DNA of 64,000 nt from Flavobacterium sp. (GCF_024710485.1 NZ_JANJUQ010000045.1:79762-143761); one strand, 5' to 3'. Shown: positions 1 through 9,916, counted from the stretch's first letter. Notes: generated from the sequence alone by a model not told the origin. Translations and numbers: made by a program.

Positions 1-638
1 AAATCAGAAAGTACATCCACGCTCGTTTATCAAAAGCTAGTGTGTCAAAAGTAATTATCGAGAGAACTTTGAAACTTGTAACCGTTACTATCACTACGGC
101 TCGTCCAGGTATCATTATTGGTAAAGGCGGTCAAGAGGTAGACAAGTTAAAAGAAGAACTTAAGAAAGTTACTGACAAAGAGGTTCAAATTAACATCTTT
201 GAAATTAAAAGACCAGAGTTAGATGCTTATTTAGTTGCAACAAGTATCGCTCGTCAAATCGAGAGCCGTATTTCATACAGAAGAGCTATTAAAATGGCTA
301 TCGCTGCAGCAATGCGTATGAATGCAGAAGGTATCAAAGTTTTGATCTCTGGTCGTTTGAATGGAGCTGAAATGGCACGTTCTGAGCAATTCAAAGAAGG
401 AAGAATTCCTCTATCAACTTTCAGAGCCGATATTGATTATGCTTTAGGTGAAGCTCATACTACTTATGGTAGAATGGGTATCAAAGTATGGATCATGAAA
501 GGTGAGGTTTACGGAAAAAGAGATCTATCTCCATTAGTAGGCATGGACAAAAAACAAGCCGGTCAAGGTGGTGGAAAAAATGATGCTCCACGTGGTGGAA
601 AATCAAACGGAAAACCAGGAGCTCGTAAAAGAAAGTAA
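1..638 (+). CDS. rpsC: 30S ribosomal protein S3 (5' end missing)
   Basis: This is S3 of the small subunit head, which lines the mRNA entry channel. The reading frame is open from base 3, and the residues before the GTG at 42 (ending HARLSKASV) continue the family sequence, so the true start lies left of the window. The KH RNA-binding loop GKGG follows PGIII near the visible N-terminus. About 211 residues are visible. The last 25 are a Gly/Lys/Arg-rich basic tail (ending GARKRK), longer than in E. coli S3. Seventeen bases separate it from rplP, so it is co-transcribed. Confidence 0.97.
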   Translation, partial: IRKYIHARLSKASVSKVIIERTLKLVTVTITTARPGIIIGKGGQEVDKLKEELKKVTDKEVQINIFEIKRPELDAYLVATSIARQIESRISYRRAIKMAIAAAMRMNAEGIKVLISGRLNGAEMARSEQFKEGRIPLSTFRADIDYALGEAHTTYGRMGIKVWIMKGEVYGKRDLSPLVGMDKKQAGQGGGKNDAPRGGKSNGKPGARKRK

Positions 639-655
639 TTTTAAACTAAAGAAAG

Positions 656-1081
656 ATGTTACAACCTAAAAGAACAAAATACCGTAAGGTACAGAAGGGT
701 AGAATGAAAGGTGTTTCTCAAAGAGGACACGAGCTTTCTAATGGAATGTTTGGAATTAAATCAGTACATGAAACCGGAATGTTCTTAACTTCACGTCAAA
801 TCGAGGCTGCGCGTATCGCTGCAACTCGTTTCATGAAGAGAGAAGGACAATTATGGATTAAAATTTTCCCGGATAAACCAATTACCAAAAAACCTCTAGA
901 GGTTCGTATGGGTAAAGGAAAAGGAGCTGTTGAATATTGGGCAGCTGTAGTTAAACCAGGAAAAATCATGTTTGAAGTAGGTGGCGTGCCACTATCAGTT
1001 GCTAAAGAAGCTTTGCGTTTAGCTGCTCAAAAACTTCCAGTTAAAACTAAGTTTGTAGTTGCTAGAGATTTCGAAGCATAA
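656..1081 (+). CDS. rplP: 50S ribosomal protein L16
   Basis: L16 organises the tRNA-binding region of the large subunit near the peptidyl-transferase centre. The 141-residue length is close to the family norm. The N-terminus [16 protein letters not shown] and the internal EVRMGKGKG segment are characteristic. It lies between rpsC and rpmC, the conserved order of the S10 operon. Confidence 0.97.
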   Translation: MLQPKRTKYRKVQKGRMKGVSQRGHELSNGMFGIKSVHETGMFLTSRQIEAARIAATRFMKREGQLWIKIFPDKPITKKPLEVRMGKGKGAVEYWAAVVKPGKIMFEVGGVPLSVAKEALRLAAQKLPVKTKFVVARDFEA

Positions 1082-1094
1082 TCAAAAAAATATT

Positions 1095-1286
1095 ATGAAA
1101 CAATCAGAAATTATCAATCTGTCTGCAGCTGAGTTGCAAGTGAAACTTACTGAGTTGAGAAAAGTTTATATGGATTTAAAATCTACACATGCTATTTCTC
1201 CAATCGCCAATCCACTTCAAATCAGAAGTGCCCGAAGAGCTGTTGCTAGAGTAGCAACTGAGCTAACTAAAAGAGAGTTACAATAA
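1095..1286 (+). CDS. rpmC: 50S ribosomal protein L29
   Basis: L29 sits at the polypeptide exit tunnel, where it contributes to the docking site for targeting factors. I take the ATG at 1095, giving 63 residues starting [14 protein letters not shown], the usual L29 length. An in-frame ATG at 1059 would overlap rplP and add 12 residues with no family counterpart. The fold is a helical hairpin rich in Lys, Arg and Leu. The gap to rplP is 13 bases. Confidence 0.95.
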   Translation: MKQSEIINLSAAELQVKLTELRKVYMDLKSTHAISPIANPLQIRSARRAVARVATELTKRELQ

Positions 1287-1305
1287 TTGTATGCTAGCTG
1301 AAAAG

Positions 1306-1563
1306 ATGGAAAAAAGAAATTTAAGAAAAGAAAGAATTGGTGTTGTTACGTCAAACAAAATGGACAAGTCTATTGTTGTGGCACAAGTAACCAGAGTAAA
1401 ACACCCGTTATATGGTAAGTTCGTATTGAAAACTAAAAAGTTTCATGCACACGACGAAACAAATGACTGTAACATTGGTGATACCGTAAAGATCATGGAA
1501 ACAAGACCTTTATCAAAAACCAAATGTTGGAGATTAGTTGAAATCATTGAAAGAGCGAAGTAA
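1306..1563 (+). CDS. rpsQ: 30S ribosomal protein S17
   Basis: S17 is a primary 16S rRNA-binding OB-fold protein. Starting at the ATG at 1306 ([14 protein letters not shown]) gives 85 residues, the normal length. An ATG at 1291 would add only MLAEK and cannot be excluded. Motifs seen are [12 protein letters not shown] and the C-terminal [16 protein letters not shown]. Two bases separate its stop from rplN. Confidence 0.95.
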   Translation: MEKRNLRKERIGVVTSNKMDKSIVVAQVTRVKHPLYGKFVLKTKKFHAHDETNDCNIGDTVKIMETRPLSKTKCWRLVEIIERAK

Positions 1564-1565
1564 TT

Positions 1566-1934
1566 ATGGTACAACAGGAATCAAGATTAAAAGTAGCAGA
1601 TAACACAGGAGCCAAAGAAGTTTTGACTATCCGTGTTTTAGGAGGAACGAAACGTCGTTATGCCTCTGTTGGAGATAAAATTGTAGTGTCAATTAAAGAT
1701 GCAACACCAAACGGAAACGTAAAAAAAGGTGCTGTTTCTACTGCAGTTGTTGTGCGTACCAAAAAAGAAGTGAGAAGAGCCGATGGTTCTTACATCCGTT
1801 TCGACGATAATGCTTGTGTTCTTTTGAATGCAGCAGGAGAAATGAGAGGAACTCGTGTTTTTGGTCCGGTTGCAAGAGAACTTCGTGAAAAACAATTCAT
1901 GAAAATTGTATCATTAGCACCAGAAGTGCTTTAA
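1566..1934 (+). CDS. rplN: 50S ribosomal protein L14
   Basis: L14 is a large-subunit protein at the 30S interface that forms bridges to 16S rRNA. The 122-residue length is exact for the family. The N-terminal [18 protein letters not shown] and C-terminal [19 protein letters not shown] are near-universal signatures. It follows rpsQ almost without a gap, consistent with translational coupling. Confidence 0.98.
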
Positions 1935-1946
1935 TTCGTTAGTAAG

Positions 1947-2261
1947 ATGATAAAGCTAAAAATAAAATCAGGAGATGTAGTAAAAGTTATCGCAGGTGAC
2001 CACAAAGGTGCTGAAGGTAAAGTTTTACGCGTTGACCGTGAAAAAAACAAAGCCATCGTTGAAGGGGTAAATATGGTGTCTAAACACACTAAGCCGAGTG
2101 CTAAAAACCCTCAAGGAGGCATTGTTAAGAAAGAAGCTCCTATTCATATTTCCAATATTGCCTTAATTGATCCAAAATCAAAAAGCGCAACTAAGGTTGG
2201 AATCAAGGTTGAAGGAGATAAGAAAGTGAGATTTTCAAAAAAATCTAATCAAGTATTATAG
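1947..2261 (+). CDS. rplX: 50S ribosomal protein L24
   Basis: L24 is an assembly-initiating protein that binds the 5' part of 23S rRNA. It has 104 residues and a KOW motif ([18 protein letters not shown]) near the N-terminus, as expected for L24. It lies between rplN and rplE in canonical spc order, with a gap of two bases to rplE. Confidence 0.97.
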   Translation: MIKLKIKSGDVVKVIAGDHKGAEGKVLRVDREKNKAIVEGVNMVSKHTKPSAKNPQGGIVKKEAPIHISNIALIDPKSKSATKVGIKVEGDKKVRFSKKSNQVL

Positions 2262-2263
2262 TT

Positions 2264-2815
2264 ATGGCTTATACACCTAGACTTAAACAAGAATATAAGG
2301 ACAGAGTAATTGCTGCCCTTAAAGAAGAATTCGGTTATAAAAACGTGATGCAAGTTCCAAAATTGGAAAAAATCGTTTTAAGCCGTGGCGTTGGTGCTGC
2401 AGTGTCTGATAAAAAATTAGTAGATTATGCAGTAGAAGAGTTAACTAAAGTTACCGGTCAAAAAGCAGTAGCTACTATTTCCAAAAAAGACGTTGCGTCT
2501 TTCAAATTGAGAAAAGGCATGCCAATCGGTGCTAAAGTAACCCTTAGAGGTGAAAGAATGTATGAGTTCTTAGACAGATTGATTACATCTTCTTTACCAC
2601 GTGTAAGAGATTTTAACGGTATCAAAGCTACAGGTTTTGACGGAAGAGGTAACTACAACTTAGGGGTAACTGAGCAAATCATTTTCCCTGAGATTGATAT
2701 CGACAAAGTAAACAAAATCTCCGGATTGGATATAACTTTCGTAACTTCTGCAAAAACAGATAAAGAAGCAAAGTCATTATTGGCTGAATTAGGTTTACCT
2801 TTTAAAAAGAATTAA
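2264..2815 (+). CDS. rplE: 50S ribosomal protein L5
   Basis: L5 binds 5S rRNA and contacts the P-site tRNA in the central protuberance. It has 183 residues and family motifs [12 protein letters not shown] near the N-terminus, the internal [12 protein letters not shown] and [16 protein letters not shown]. It is placed between rplX and rpsN as in most bacteria. Confidence 0.98.
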   Translation: MAYTPRLKQEYKDRVIAALKEEFGYKNVMQVPKLEKIVLSRGVGAAVSDKKLVDYAVEELTKVTGQKAVATISKKDVASFKLRKGMPIGAKVTLRGERMYEFLDRLITSSLPRVRDFNGIKATGFDGRGNYNLGVTEQIIFPEIDIDKVNKISGLDITFVTSAKTDKEAKSLLAELGLPFKKN

Positions 2816-2818
2816 GAC

Positions 2819-3088
2819 ATGGCTAAAGAATCAATGAAAGCCCGTGAGGTTAAAAGAGCTAATACGGTAGCAAAGTACGCTGAAAAAAGAAAGGCTTTAT
2901 TAGAAGCCGGAGATTATGAAGGTTTACAAAAATTACCAAAAAATGCTTCACCGGTTCGTATGCACAATCGTTGCAAATTAACAGGTAGACCAAGAGGATA
3001 TATGAGACAATTTGGTATTTCGCGTGTTACTTTCCGTGAAATGGCAAACCAAGGATTGATCCCGGGAGTAAAAAAAGCCAGCTGGTAA
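2819..3088 (+). CDS. rpsN: 30S ribosomal protein S14, zinc-free type
   Basis: S14 is a small-subunit head protein. The product has 89 residues and only one cysteine, so it lacks the CxxC...CxxC zinc ribbon of the short, about 61-residue form and belongs to the long zinc-independent type. The C-terminal half ([20 protein letters not shown], then [11 protein letters not shown]) is typical. The 142-base gap that follows is unusually long for this operon and holds an inverted repeat and a promoter-like sequence. Confidence 0.97.
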   Translation: MAKESMKAREVKRANTVAKYAEKRKALLEAGDYEGLQKLPKNASPVRMHNRCKLTGRPRGYMRQFGISRVTFREMANQGLIPGVKKASW

Positions 3089-3091
3089 TAG

Positions 3092-3121
3092 TTGGAATTT
3101 CAGCAGATAATTGTACATTTG
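3092..3121 (+). promoter_or_regulatory. candidate internal promoter before rpsH
   Basis: TTG at 3092-3094 is followed after 19 bases by TACATTTG at 3114-3121. This matches the Flavobacterium/Bacteroidetes arrangement of a -33 TTG and a -7 TAnnTTTG box. A start near 3127 would leave a leader of about 100 bases before rpsH. The -7 box lies at the end of the left arm of the inverted repeat at 3102-3155. The promoter is inferred from sequence alone. Confidence 0.5.
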
Positions 3122-3155
3122 CCGGATTTTTGCCGGTAACGTGCAATTATCTGCT
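3102..3155 (+). promoter_or_regulatory. 15-bp inverted repeat in the rpsN-rpsH gap
   Basis: The left arm 3102-3116 (AGCAGATAATTGTAC) pairs with the right arm 3141-3155 (GTGCAATTATCTGCT). There are 14 Watson-Crick pairs and one G-U pair around a 24-base loop. No U-run follows, so it is not a standard terminator. It could be an operator over the promoter at 3092-3121, an RNA hairpin present only in read-through mRNA, or a protein-binding site for autoregulation. Confidence 0.55.
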
Positions 3156-3230
3156 TTAAAAATTGAGTTTAATGGCTTCAGGTTCAGGGGAATAGTTTCT
3201 TTTGAAAACCGTTGCCGAATTTTAATAAAT

Positions 3231-3629
3231 ATGTATACAGATCCAATTGCAGATTATCTTACGAGAGTTAGAAATGCAGTGATGGCTAACCACAAAGTGG
3301 TAGAAATCCCGGCTTCTAACTTGAAAAAAGAAATCACGAAGATTTTATTCGATCAAGGATATATCTTGAGCTACAAGTTTGATGACAGTACTGTACAAGG
3401 TACCATCAAAATCGCTTTGAAGTATGATAAAGATACTAAAGAGCCGGTAATTAAAGATATCCAAAGAATTAGTAAACCAGGTTTACGTAAATATGCAGGT
3501 GCTGCAAAACTACCTAGAATCCTTAACGGATTAGGAATTGCTATCGTTTCCACTTCAAAAGGTTTGATGACCGGTAAACAAGCTAAGCAATTAAATGTTG
3601 GTGGAGAAGTAATTTGTTACGTATACTAA
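3231..3629 (+). CDS. rpsH: 30S ribosomal protein S8
   Basis: S8 binds the central domain of 16S rRNA and in E. coli also represses spc operon translation. I use the ATG at 3231 ([16 protein letters not shown]), giving 132 residues, the usual length. An upstream in-frame start at 3111 would add 40 unrelated residues and run through the inverted repeat. The C-terminal half shows [20 protein letters not shown], the conserved rRNA-binding segment. Confidence 0.97.
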   Translation: MYTDPIADYLTRVRNAVMANHKVVEIPASNLKKEITKILFDQGYILSYKFDDSTVQGTIKIALKYDKDTKEPVIKDIQRISKPGLRKYAGAAKLPRILNGLGIAIVSTSKGLMTGKQAKQLNVGGEVICYVY

Positions 3630-3643
3630 AAAACAGTTAAACA

Positions 3644-4186
3644 ATGTCAAGAATAGGTAAAAATCCAATTTCGATTCCTGCAGGTGTAACTGTTGATGTA
3701 AACGCTACTACAGTTACTGTAAAAGGAAAATTAGGTCAACTTTCACAAGAGTACTCAGATGTAACAGTAAAAGTTGAAGAAGGTCAAGTAATCGTTGAAA
3801 GATCTTCTGATAATAAAGAACACAGAGCAAAACACGGATTATACAGAGCCTTAATCAACAATATGATTGTAGGAGTATCTGATGGTTTTACAAAAGAATT
3901 AGAATTGGTTGGAGTAGGTTACAGAGCTTCTAATCAAGGTCAAAAATTAGACTTAGCCTTAGGTTTTTCACATAATATCGTTTTAGAAGTAGCTCCTGAA
4001 GTAAAATTGGAAACGATTTCTGAAAAAGGGAAAAACCCAATCGTTAAGTTGACGTCTCACGATAAACAACTTTTAGGATTAATTTCTGCCAAAATCAGAG
4101 GTTTCCGTAAGCCTGAACCTTACAAAGGAAAAGGAGTTAAGTTTGTTGGTGAAGTATTAAGAAGAAAAGCAGGTAAATCAGCGTAA
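3644..4186 (+). CDS. rplF: 50S ribosomal protein L6
   Basis: L6 lies near the factor-binding site of the large subunit. It has 180 residues with the two L6 repeats. Motifs are [15 protein letters not shown] at the start and the conserved [13 protein letters not shown] close to the C-terminus. It follows rpsH by 14 bases. Confidence 0.98.
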   Translation: MSRIGKNPISIPAGVTVDVNATTVTVKGKLGQLSQEYSDVTVKVEEGQVIVERSSDNKEHRAKHGLYRALINNMIVGVSDGFTKELELVGVGYRASNQGQKLDLALGFSHNIVLEVAPEVKLETISEKGKNPIVKLTSHDKQLLGLISAKIRGFRKPEPYKGKGVKFVGEVLRRKAGKSA

Positions 4187-4197
4187 AAATTAGCATT

Positions 4198-4551
4198 ATG
4201 TCATTAACAAAAACTGAAAGAAGACAAAGAATTAAATTCAGAATCAGAAAGATTGTTAGCGGTACTGCTGCTAAACCAAGATTATCTGTGTTCAGAAGTA
4301 ATAAAGAAATCTATGCGCAACTCATTGATGATGTGAATGGAGTTACTTTATTAGCTGCTTCATCAAAAGATAAAGGAGTTGATCTAAAAGGTACTAACGT
4401 TGAAATCGCTGCTGCTGTTGGAAAACTTGCTGCCGAAAAAGCGTTAAAAGCCGGTATTACAGAAGTAACTTTCGACAGAGGAGGTTATTTGTACCACGGT
4501 CGTATTAAATCATTAGCTGAAGGCGCAAGAGCCGCTGGACTTAAATTCTAA
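4198..4551 (+). CDS. rplR: 50S ribosomal protein L18
   Basis: L18 binds 5S rRNA together with L5. It has 117 residues, a basic N-terminus ([13 protein letters not shown]) and the family motifs [15 protein letters not shown] and [20 protein letters not shown]. It sits between rplF and rpsE as usual. Confidence 0.98.
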   Translation: MSLTKTERRQRIKFRIRKIVSGTAAKPRLSVFRSNKEIYAQLIDDVNGVTLLAASSKDKGVDLKGTNVEIAAAVGKLAAEKALKAGITEVTFDRGGYLYHGRIKSLAEGARAAGLKF

Positions 4552-4557
4552 TATATT

Positions 4558-5079
4558 ATGTCTAAATACAAAAATGTAGAATTAGTAAAACCTAGCGGTC
4601 TTGAATTAAAAGATCGTTTGGTAAGTGTAAATCGTGTTACCAAAGTAACCAAAGGAGGTAGAGCTTTCGGGTTTTCTGCTATCGTGGTTGTAGGTGATGA
4701 GAATGGTGTAGTTGGTCACGGATTAGGAAAATCTAAAGATGTTTCTGAAGCTATTGCTAAAGCAGTAGAAGATGCAAAGAAAAACTTAGTTAGAATTCCG
4801 TTAAGTGGTCAATCTGTACCTCACGAACAAAAAGGAAAATTTGGTGGAGCTGCTGTATATTTAATGCCTGCGTCTCACGGTACCGGAGTTATTGCCGGTG
4901 GTGCTGTACGTGCGGTATTGGAGTCAGTTGGGGTTCACGACGTATTGTCAAAATCTCAAGGTTCATCAAACCCTCATAACGTAGTTAAAGCAACTTTTGA
5001 TGCTTTATTGCAAATGAGAAGTGCCGTTACTGTTGCCAAACAGAGAGGTATTTCTTTAGAGAAAGTTTTTAAAGGTTAA
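4558..5079 (+). CDS. rpsE: 30S ribosomal protein S5
   Basis: S5 contributes to decoding fidelity and to the mRNA helicase activity at the entry channel. It has 173 residues. The double-stranded RNA-binding-like N-terminal domain carries [20 protein letters not shown], the loop region where spectinomycin-resistance changes map in other bacteria. The C-terminal domain has [17 protein letters not shown]. Confidence 0.98.
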   Translation: MSKYKNVELVKPSGLELKDRLVSVNRVTKVTKGGRAFGFSAIVVVGDENGVVGHGLGKSKDVSEAIAKAVEDAKKNLVRIPLSGQSVPHEQKGKFGGAAVYLMPASHGTGVIAGGAVRAVLESVGVHDVLSKSQGSSNPHNVVKATFDALLQMRSAVTVAKQRGISLEKVFKG

Positions 5080-5091
5080 TTCAAGGAAATT

Positions 5092-5274
5092 ATGGCTAAA
5101 TTATTAGTAAAACAAGTTAGAAGCAAAATCAACTGTCCTCTTACCCAAAAAAGAGGATTGGAAGCTTTAGGTCTTCGTAGAATGGGACAAGTTGTGGAGC
5201 ATGATTCAAATCCGGCTATCCTTGGAATGATAAATAAAGTTAAACACTTAGTTTCCGTTGAGGAAGTTAAATAA
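5092..5274 (+). CDS. rpmD: 50S ribosomal protein L30
   Basis: L30 is a small large-subunit protein. It has 60 residues with the family core QVRSKINCP and the segment GLEALGLRRMGQVVEH. It lies between rpsE and rplO, its universal position when present. Confidence 0.97.
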   Translation: MAKLLVKQVRSKINCPLTQKRGLEALGLRRMGQVVEHDSNPAILGMINKVKHLVSVEEVK

Positions 5275-5289
5275 TAAATCATCATAGTT

Positions 5290-5742
5290 ATGAATTTAAG
5301 TAACTTACAACCGGCTGAAGGTTCAACACACAATCAAAATAAAAGAGTAGGTAGAGGAGAAGGTTCTGGAAAAGGTGGTACTGCTGCACGTGGACACAAA
5401 GGAGCTAAATCTCGTTCAGGTTACTCTAAAAAGATTGGTTTTGAAGGAGGTCAAATGCCACTTCAAAGACGTGTGCCTAAGTTTGGTTTCAAGAACATTA
5501 ACAGAGTAGAATATCAAGGAGTAAATCTTGATACACTTCAAGCTTTAGTAGATAACGGAATCGTAACAGATACTGTAGATTTTGCAGTGTTGGTTGAAAA
5601 TCGTTTAGCTACCAAAACTGAAGTTGTTAAGATTTTAGGCAGAGGAGAATTAAAAGCAAAATTAAAAGTAACTGCTCACAAGTTTACTGCTACTGCAAAA
5701 GCGGCTATTGAAGCTGCCGGTGGTGAAGCTGTAACCTTATAA
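5290..5742 (+). CDS. rplO: 50S ribosomal protein L15
   Basis: L15 is a late-assembly protein that threads a long basic extension into 23S rRNA. It has 150 residues with the glycine-rich N-terminal tail (RVGRGEGSGKGGTAARGHKG) and the motif FEGGQMPLQRRVPKFGF. It directly precedes secY, with an 11-base gap. Confidence 0.98.
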   Translation: MNLSNLQPAEGSTHNQNKRVGRGEGSGKGGTAARGHKGAKSRSGYSKKIGFEGGQMPLQRRVPKFGFKNINRVEYQGVNLDTLQALVDNGIVTDTVDFAVLVENRLATKTEVVKILGRGELKAKLKVTAHKFTATAKAAIEAAGGEAVTL

Positions 5743-5753
5743 TTGATATTACA

Positions 5754-7097
5754 ATGAAGAAATTTTTTGAATCATTAAATAATGTTTGGAAAATAGAAGA
5801 ACTAAGAAACAGAATCGTGTTTACGCTCGGTTTGTTATTGGTTTATCGATTTGGTGCGCATGTAACTTTGCCGGGCATTGATGCAACTCAGTTGGAAAAC
5901 TTAGCCGATCAAACAGAAAATGGTATTGGTTCAATACTGGATATGTTTACCGGAGGAGCTTTCTCTAAAGCATCAGTTTTTGCTTTAGGTATCATGCCTT
6001 ACATCTCAGCTTCAATTGTTGTTCAATTAATGGGTATCGCTATCCCTTACCTGCAAAAATTGCAAAAAGACGGAGAAAGCGGTAGAAAGAAATTGAATCA
6101 GATCACCAGATGGTTAACTATAGCCATTACATTAGTACAAGGACCTGGTTATTTATATAACTTGCATTCAACCCTTCCGGGCAATGCTTTCCTTTTGCCA
6201 ATTGATTCATTCCAATTTCTTTTCTCGTCAGTATTAATTTTAACTACGGGTACTATTTTCTCCATGTGGTTAGGTGAAAAAATTACTGATAAAGGTATAG
6301 GTAACGGTATTTCCTTGTTAATCATGGTAGGTATCTTAGCCAGATTACCGCAAGCATTAATTCAAGAATTCACCTCTAAGGTTACTAATAACAATGGTGG
6401 ACCAATGGTGTTGGTTTTCGAAATAGTAGTATGGTTGTTAGTAATCATCGCTTGTGTATTATTAGTAATGGCAGTTAGAAAAATTCCGGTACAATACGCT
6501 CGTCGTACAACCACCGGAGATTTCGAACAAGACATGATGGGTGGAAACAGACAATGGATTCCGTTAAAATTGAATTCTGCAGGAGTTATGCCAATCATCT
6601 TCGCACAAGCTATTATGTTTATTCCGGCTGCTTTAGCAGGTCTTTCAAATTCTGAAACTTCCCAGTCTATTGCCGGTACATTCAGTAATATGTTCGGATT
6701 TTGGTACAACTTTGTTTTTGCTTTGTTGATTTTGATTTTCACCTTCTTCTACACGGCAATTACAGTTCCGACCAATAAAATGGCAGATGATTTAAAAAGA
6801 AGCGGTGGTTTTATTCCTGGTGTTAAACCTGGTGTAGAAACGGCAGATTTCTTAGATAAGATCATGTCTCTTATAACATTCCCGGGCTCATTATTTTTAG
6901 CATTAATCGCTGTGTTCCCAGCTATTGTTGTTAGTCTTGATGTGCAACAATCTTGGGCAATGTTCTATGGTGGTACTTCACTAATTATTATGGTGGGAGT
7001 TGCTATTGACACTATTCAACAAATAAATTCTTATTTATTGAATAAACACTATGACGGATTGATGAAAAGTGGTAAAAATAGAAAAGCAGTAGCTTAA
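5754..7097 (+). CDS. secY: preprotein translocase subunit SecY
   Basis: SecY is the channel-forming subunit of the SecYEG translocon in the inner membrane. All the Sec-dependent signal-peptide proteins in this window would use it. It has 447 residues with about ten hydrophobic segments. Recognisable elements are [14 protein letters not shown] in TM2, [12 protein letters not shown] in TM5 and the cytoplasmic loop [11 protein letters not shown]. It lies inside the spc operon, coupled to ribosome synthesis, and is followed after five bases by infA. Confidence 0.98.
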   Translation: MKKFFESLNNVWKIEELRNRIVFTLGLLLVYRFGAHVTLPGIDATQLENLADQTENGIGSILDMFTGGAFSKASVFALGIMPYISASIVVQLMGIAIPYLQKLQKDGESGRKKLNQITRWLTIAITLVQGPGYLYNLHSTLPGNAFLLPIDSFQFLFSSVLILTTGTIFSMWLGEKITDKGIGNGISLLIMVGILARLPQALIQEFTSKVTNNNGGPMVLVFEIVVWLLVIIACVLLVMAVRKIPVQYARRTTTGDFEQDMMGGNRQWIPLKLNSAGVMPIIFAQAIMFIPAALAGLSNSETSQSIAGTFSNMFGFWYNFVFALLILIFTFFYTAITVPTNKMADDLKRSGGFIPGVKPGVETADFLDKIMSLITFPGSLFLALIAVFPAIVVSLDVQQSWAMFYGGTSLIIMVGVAIDTIQQINSYLLNKHYDGLMKSGKNRKAVA

Positions 7098-7102
7098 TTT
7101 TT

Positions 7103-7318
7103 ATGGCAAAACAATCAGCAATAGAACAAGACGGAACCATCATTGAAGCATTATCCAATGCGATGTTTCGTGTAGAATTAGAAAACGGACACGTTGTAAT
7201 TGCTCATATTTCCGGAAAAATGCGTATGCATTACATCAAATTGTTACCAGGTGACAAAGTGAAATTGGAAATGAGCCCTTACGATTTATCCAAAGCAAGA
7301 ATTACTTATAGATACTAA
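7103..7318 (+). CDS. infA: translation initiation factor IF-1
   Basis: IF-1 occupies the A site during initiation and helps IF-2 and IF-3. It has 71 residues in an S1-type OB fold, with [20 protein letters not shown] at the N-terminus and the conserved [20 protein letters not shown]. Placement between secY and rpmJ without an adk or map gene fits Flavobacteria. Confidence 0.98.
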   Translation: MAKQSAIEQDGTIIEALSNAMFRVELENGHVVIAHISGKMRMHYIKLLPGDKVKLEMSPYDLSKARITYRY

Positions 7319-7329
7319 AGCTAACTAAT

Positions 7330-7446
7330 ATGAAAGTAAGAGCATCAGTTAAAAAAAGAAGTGCCGAGTGCATTATCGTACGTCGCAAAGGCAGATTGTA
7401 CGTGATTAATAAAAAGAATCCTAGATTTAAACAAAGACAAGGATAA
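7330..7446 (+). CDS. rpmJ: 50S ribosomal protein L36, zinc-free type
   Basis: L36 is a 38-residue protein starting [14 protein letters not shown] and ending [10 protein letters not shown]. Of the four zinc ligands of the C+ form (Cys11, Cys14, Cys27, His33) only Cys14 remains; the others are Ser11, Asn27 and Phe33. It therefore belongs to the zinc-independent type. Eleven bases separate it from infA and three from rpsM. Confidence 0.96.
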
Positions 7447-7449
7447 GTT

Positions 7450-7824
7450 ATGGCAAGAATAGCAGGGGTAGACATCCCAAAAAACAAAAGAGGAGTTATC
7501 GCTTTGACCTACATCTTCGGAATTGGTAAAAGCAGAGCTATTGAGATTTTAGAAAAAGCTCAAGTTAGCCAAGATAAAAAAGTTCAAGAGTGGAATGACG
7601 ACGAAATCGGAGCAATCCGTGATGCCGTTTCATACTACAAAATTGAAGGTGAGCTTCGTTCAGAAGTGTCATTGCACATCAAACGTTTGATGGATATCGG
7701 ATGTTACAGAGGAATCCGTCACAGATCTGGTCTTCCTTTAAGAGGACAAAGAACTAAGAACAACTCTAGAACAAGAAAAGGTAAAAGAAAAACTGTTGCT
7801 AACAAGAAAAAAGCAACTAAATAA
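7450..7824 (+). CDS. rpsM: 30S ribosomal protein S13
   Basis: S13 is in the small-subunit head, contacting the P-site tRNA and forming intersubunit bridges. It has 124 residues with [15 protein letters not shown] at the start, a helix-hairpin-helix region (IFGIGKSRA) and the conserved [20 protein letters not shown] near the basic C-terminus. It is the first gene of the alpha-operon block. Confidence 0.98.
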   Translation: MARIAGVDIPKNKRGVIALTYIFGIGKSRAIEILEKAQVSQDKKVQEWNDDEIGAIRDAVSYYKIEGELRSEVSLHIKRLMDIGCYRGIRHRSGLPLRGQRTKNNSRTRKGKRKTVANKKKATK

Positions 7825-7832
7825 TAAATAGT

Positions 7833-8216
7833 ATGGCTAAAACGACTGCAAAAAAACGTAAAGTTATCGTTGAATCAACGGGTGAGGCTCATATTAATGC
7901 AACCTTCAACAACATCATCATTTCGTTAACTAACAAAAAAGGTGAAGTTATTTCTTGGTCTTCAGCCGGTAAAATGGGCTTCAGAGGTTCTAAAAAGAAC
8001 ACTCCGTACGCAGCTCAAATGGCTGCCGAAGATTGTGGAAAAGTTGCTTTAGAAGCTGGTCTTAAAAAAGTAAAAGTATATGTTAAAGGACCTGGTAACG
8101 GACGTGAGTCTGCTATCAGATCTATTCATAACTCAGGTATTGAAGTAACCGAAATCATCGACGTTACACCAATGCCGCACAACGGATGTCGTCCTCCTAA
8201 AAGACGTAGAGTATAA
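7833..8216 (+). CDS. rpsK: 30S ribosomal protein S11
   Basis: S11 is a platform protein near the mRNA exit. It has 127 residues with the motifs [19 protein letters not shown] and [19 protein letters not shown], and the near-universal C-terminal end [13 protein letters not shown]. The 80-base gap after it holds a possible RNA structure before rpsD. Confidence 0.98.
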   Translation: MAKTTAKKRKVIVESTGEAHINATFNNIIISLTNKKGEVISWSSAGKMGFRGSKKNTPYAAQMAAEDCGKVALEAGLKKVKVYVKGPGNGRESAIRSIHNSGIEVTEIIDVTPMPHNGCRPPKRRRV

Positions 8217-8234
8217 TTATAGTATAATCAAGGC

Positions 8235-8280
8235 AGAACCAAGGTTATCGAAGGATTCGACCTGAATTCATAACCTCTGT
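8235..8280 (+). promoter_or_regulatory. possible structured leader before rpsD
   Basis: AGGTTAT at 8242-8248 can pair with ATAACCT at 8270-8276. Inside the loop, CGAA at 8249-8252 can pair with TTCG at 8256-8259, so the gap may fold into a nested two-stem RNA. The outer pairing may extend with CAG and CTG. S4 is a known autoregulator in other bacteria, so a protein-binding leader is conceivable. No relative was compared, and the stems are short. Confidence 0.3.
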
Positions 8281-8296
8281 CTTAAAACAATTTAAA

Positions 8297-8902
8297 ATGG
8301 CAAGATATACTGGTCCAAGTACAAAAATCGCCCGTAAATTCGGCGAAGCAATTTTCGGAGAAGACAAAGCCTTCGAAAAAAGAAATTACCCTCCGGGACA
8401 ACACGGAATGGCAAAAAAACGCGGTAAAAAATCCGAGTATGCTGTTCAGTTAATGGAGAAACAAAAAGCAAAATACACTTACGGTATTTTGGAAAAACAA
8501 TTCAGAAACTTGTTCGAAAAAGCGGCTGCTTCTAAAGGAGTAACCGGTGAAATTCTTTTACAATTATGTGAAGCTCGTTTAGACAACGTAGTATACAGAA
8601 TGGGAATTGCACCTTCAAGAAGAGCTGCAAGACAAATCGTTTCTCACCGTCACATCACAGTTAACGGTGAATTGGTAAACATCCCGTCTTACCACTTGAA
8701 AGCCGGTGATAAAGTAGCTGTTCGTGAAAAATCTAAATCTGTTGAAGCTATCGAGCGTTCATTAGCCAACTCTTCTCACGTATACGAGTGGATTACATGG
8801 AATAACGATACTAAAGAAGGAACTTTTGTTTCTGTTCCTCAAAGACTTCAAATTCCAGAAAACATCAAAGAACAATTAATCGTAGAGTTGTACAACAAAT
8901 AA
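8297..8902 (+). CDS. rpsD: 30S ribosomal protein S4
   Basis: S4 nucleates 30S assembly and represses alpha-operon translation in E. coli. It has 201 residues, an N-terminal domain without the zinc-binding cysteines of some homologues, and the S4 RNA-binding domain around residues 92-155 ([20 protein letters not shown], then HRHITVNG). It lies before rpoA, as in many bacteria. Confidence 0.98.
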   Translation: MARYTGPSTKIARKFGEAIFGEDKAFEKRNYPPGQHGMAKKRGKKSEYAVQLMEKQKAKYTYGILEKQFRNLFEKAAASKGVTGEILLQLCEARLDNVVYRMGIAPSRRAARQIVSHRHITVNGELVNIPSYHLKAGDKVAVREKSKSVEAIERSLANSSHVYEWITWNNDTKEGTFVSVPQRLQIPENIKEQLIVELYNK

Positions 8903-8923
8903 TAATTGACATTCGTCTAAATT

Positions 8924-9916
8924 ATGGCAATATTTAATTTTCAGAAGCCCGATAAAGTTATCATGATCGATTCTACCGATTTTGAAGGTAAATTTGAATT
9001 CAGACCTTTAGAACCGGGATACGGATTGACCGTAGGTAATGCCCTTAGAAGAGTTTTACTTTCTGCTTTAGAGGGATATGCCATCACTTCGGTTCGTATC
9101 GAAGGCGTTGAGCATGAGTTCTCTACTATTTCAGGAGTGGTAGAAGATGTAACCGAAATTATCCTTAACCTTAAACAAGTACGTTTCAAACGTCAAATTG
9201 AAGAGGTTGATAACGAAACGGTTTCTATCTCTATCTCCGGAAAAGACCAAATTACAGCAGGTGACTTCCAAAAGTTCATCTCTGGATTCCAAGTGTTAAA
9301 CCCGGAATTGGTAATTTGTAATCTTGACAGCAAAGTAAATCTTAACATGGAATTGACTATCGAGAAAGGTCGTGGTTATGTTCCTGCTGAGGAGAACAAA
9401 AAACAAAATGCAGCTATCGGTACCATTTTCATCGATTCTATTTTTACTCCGGTAAAAAATGTGAAATACGCGATTGAAAACTTCCGTGTGGAGCAAAAAA
9501 CAGATTACGAAAAATTGGTTTTTGAAATCAAAACTGATGGTTCAATCAATCCGAAAGATGCCCTAACAGAAGCTGCTAAAGTTTTGATTCACCACTTTAT
9601 GTTGTTCTCCGATGAGAGAATCACATTGGAAGCTGATGAAATTGCTCAAACAGAATCTTACGACGAAGAATCATTACACATGAGACAACTGTTGAAAACC
9701 AAATTGGTTGATATGGACTTGTCTGTAAGAGCCTTGAACTGTTTGAAAGCAGCCGAAGTTGACACCTTAGGAGATCTTGTATCTTTCAATAAAAACGACT
9801 TAATGAAGTTCCGCAATTTTGGTAAAAAATCATTAACTGAGTTAGATGAGTTGGTAGCCAACAAAAATTTGACTTTCGGAATGGACTTAAGCAAATATAA
9901 ACTAGATAAAGAATAA
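8924..9916 (+). CDS. rpoA: RNA polymerase subunit alpha
   Basis: The alpha subunit dimerises to scaffold RNA polymerase assembly, and its C-terminal domain contacts UP elements and activators. It has 330 residues. The N-terminal domain shows [20 protein letters not shown], and the C-terminal domain (about 250-325) has the helix-hairpin-helix segment [20 protein letters not shown] with [12 protein letters not shown]. It is followed by rplQ. Confidence 0.98.
   Translation: MAIFNFQKPDKVIMIDSTDFEGKFEFRPLEPGYGLTVGNALRRVLLSALEGYAITSVRIEGVEHEFSTISGVVEDVTEIILNLKQVRFKRQIEEVDNETVSISISGKDQITAGDFQKFISGFQVLNPELVICNLDSKVNLNMELTIEKGRGYVPAEENKKQNAAIGTIFIDSIFTPVKNVKYAIENFRVEQKTDYEKLVFEIKTDGSINPKDALTEAAKVLIHHFMLFSDERITLEADEIAQTESYDEESLHMRQLLKTKLVDMDLSVRALNCLKAAEVDTLGDLVSFNKNDLMKFRNFGKKSLTELDELVANKNLTFGMDLSKYKLDKE

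Noticed and set aside
3111..3230. A 40-residue N-terminal extension of S8
   Set aside because: The extension has no counterpart in S8, and it would be encoded by the inverted repeat and promoter region.
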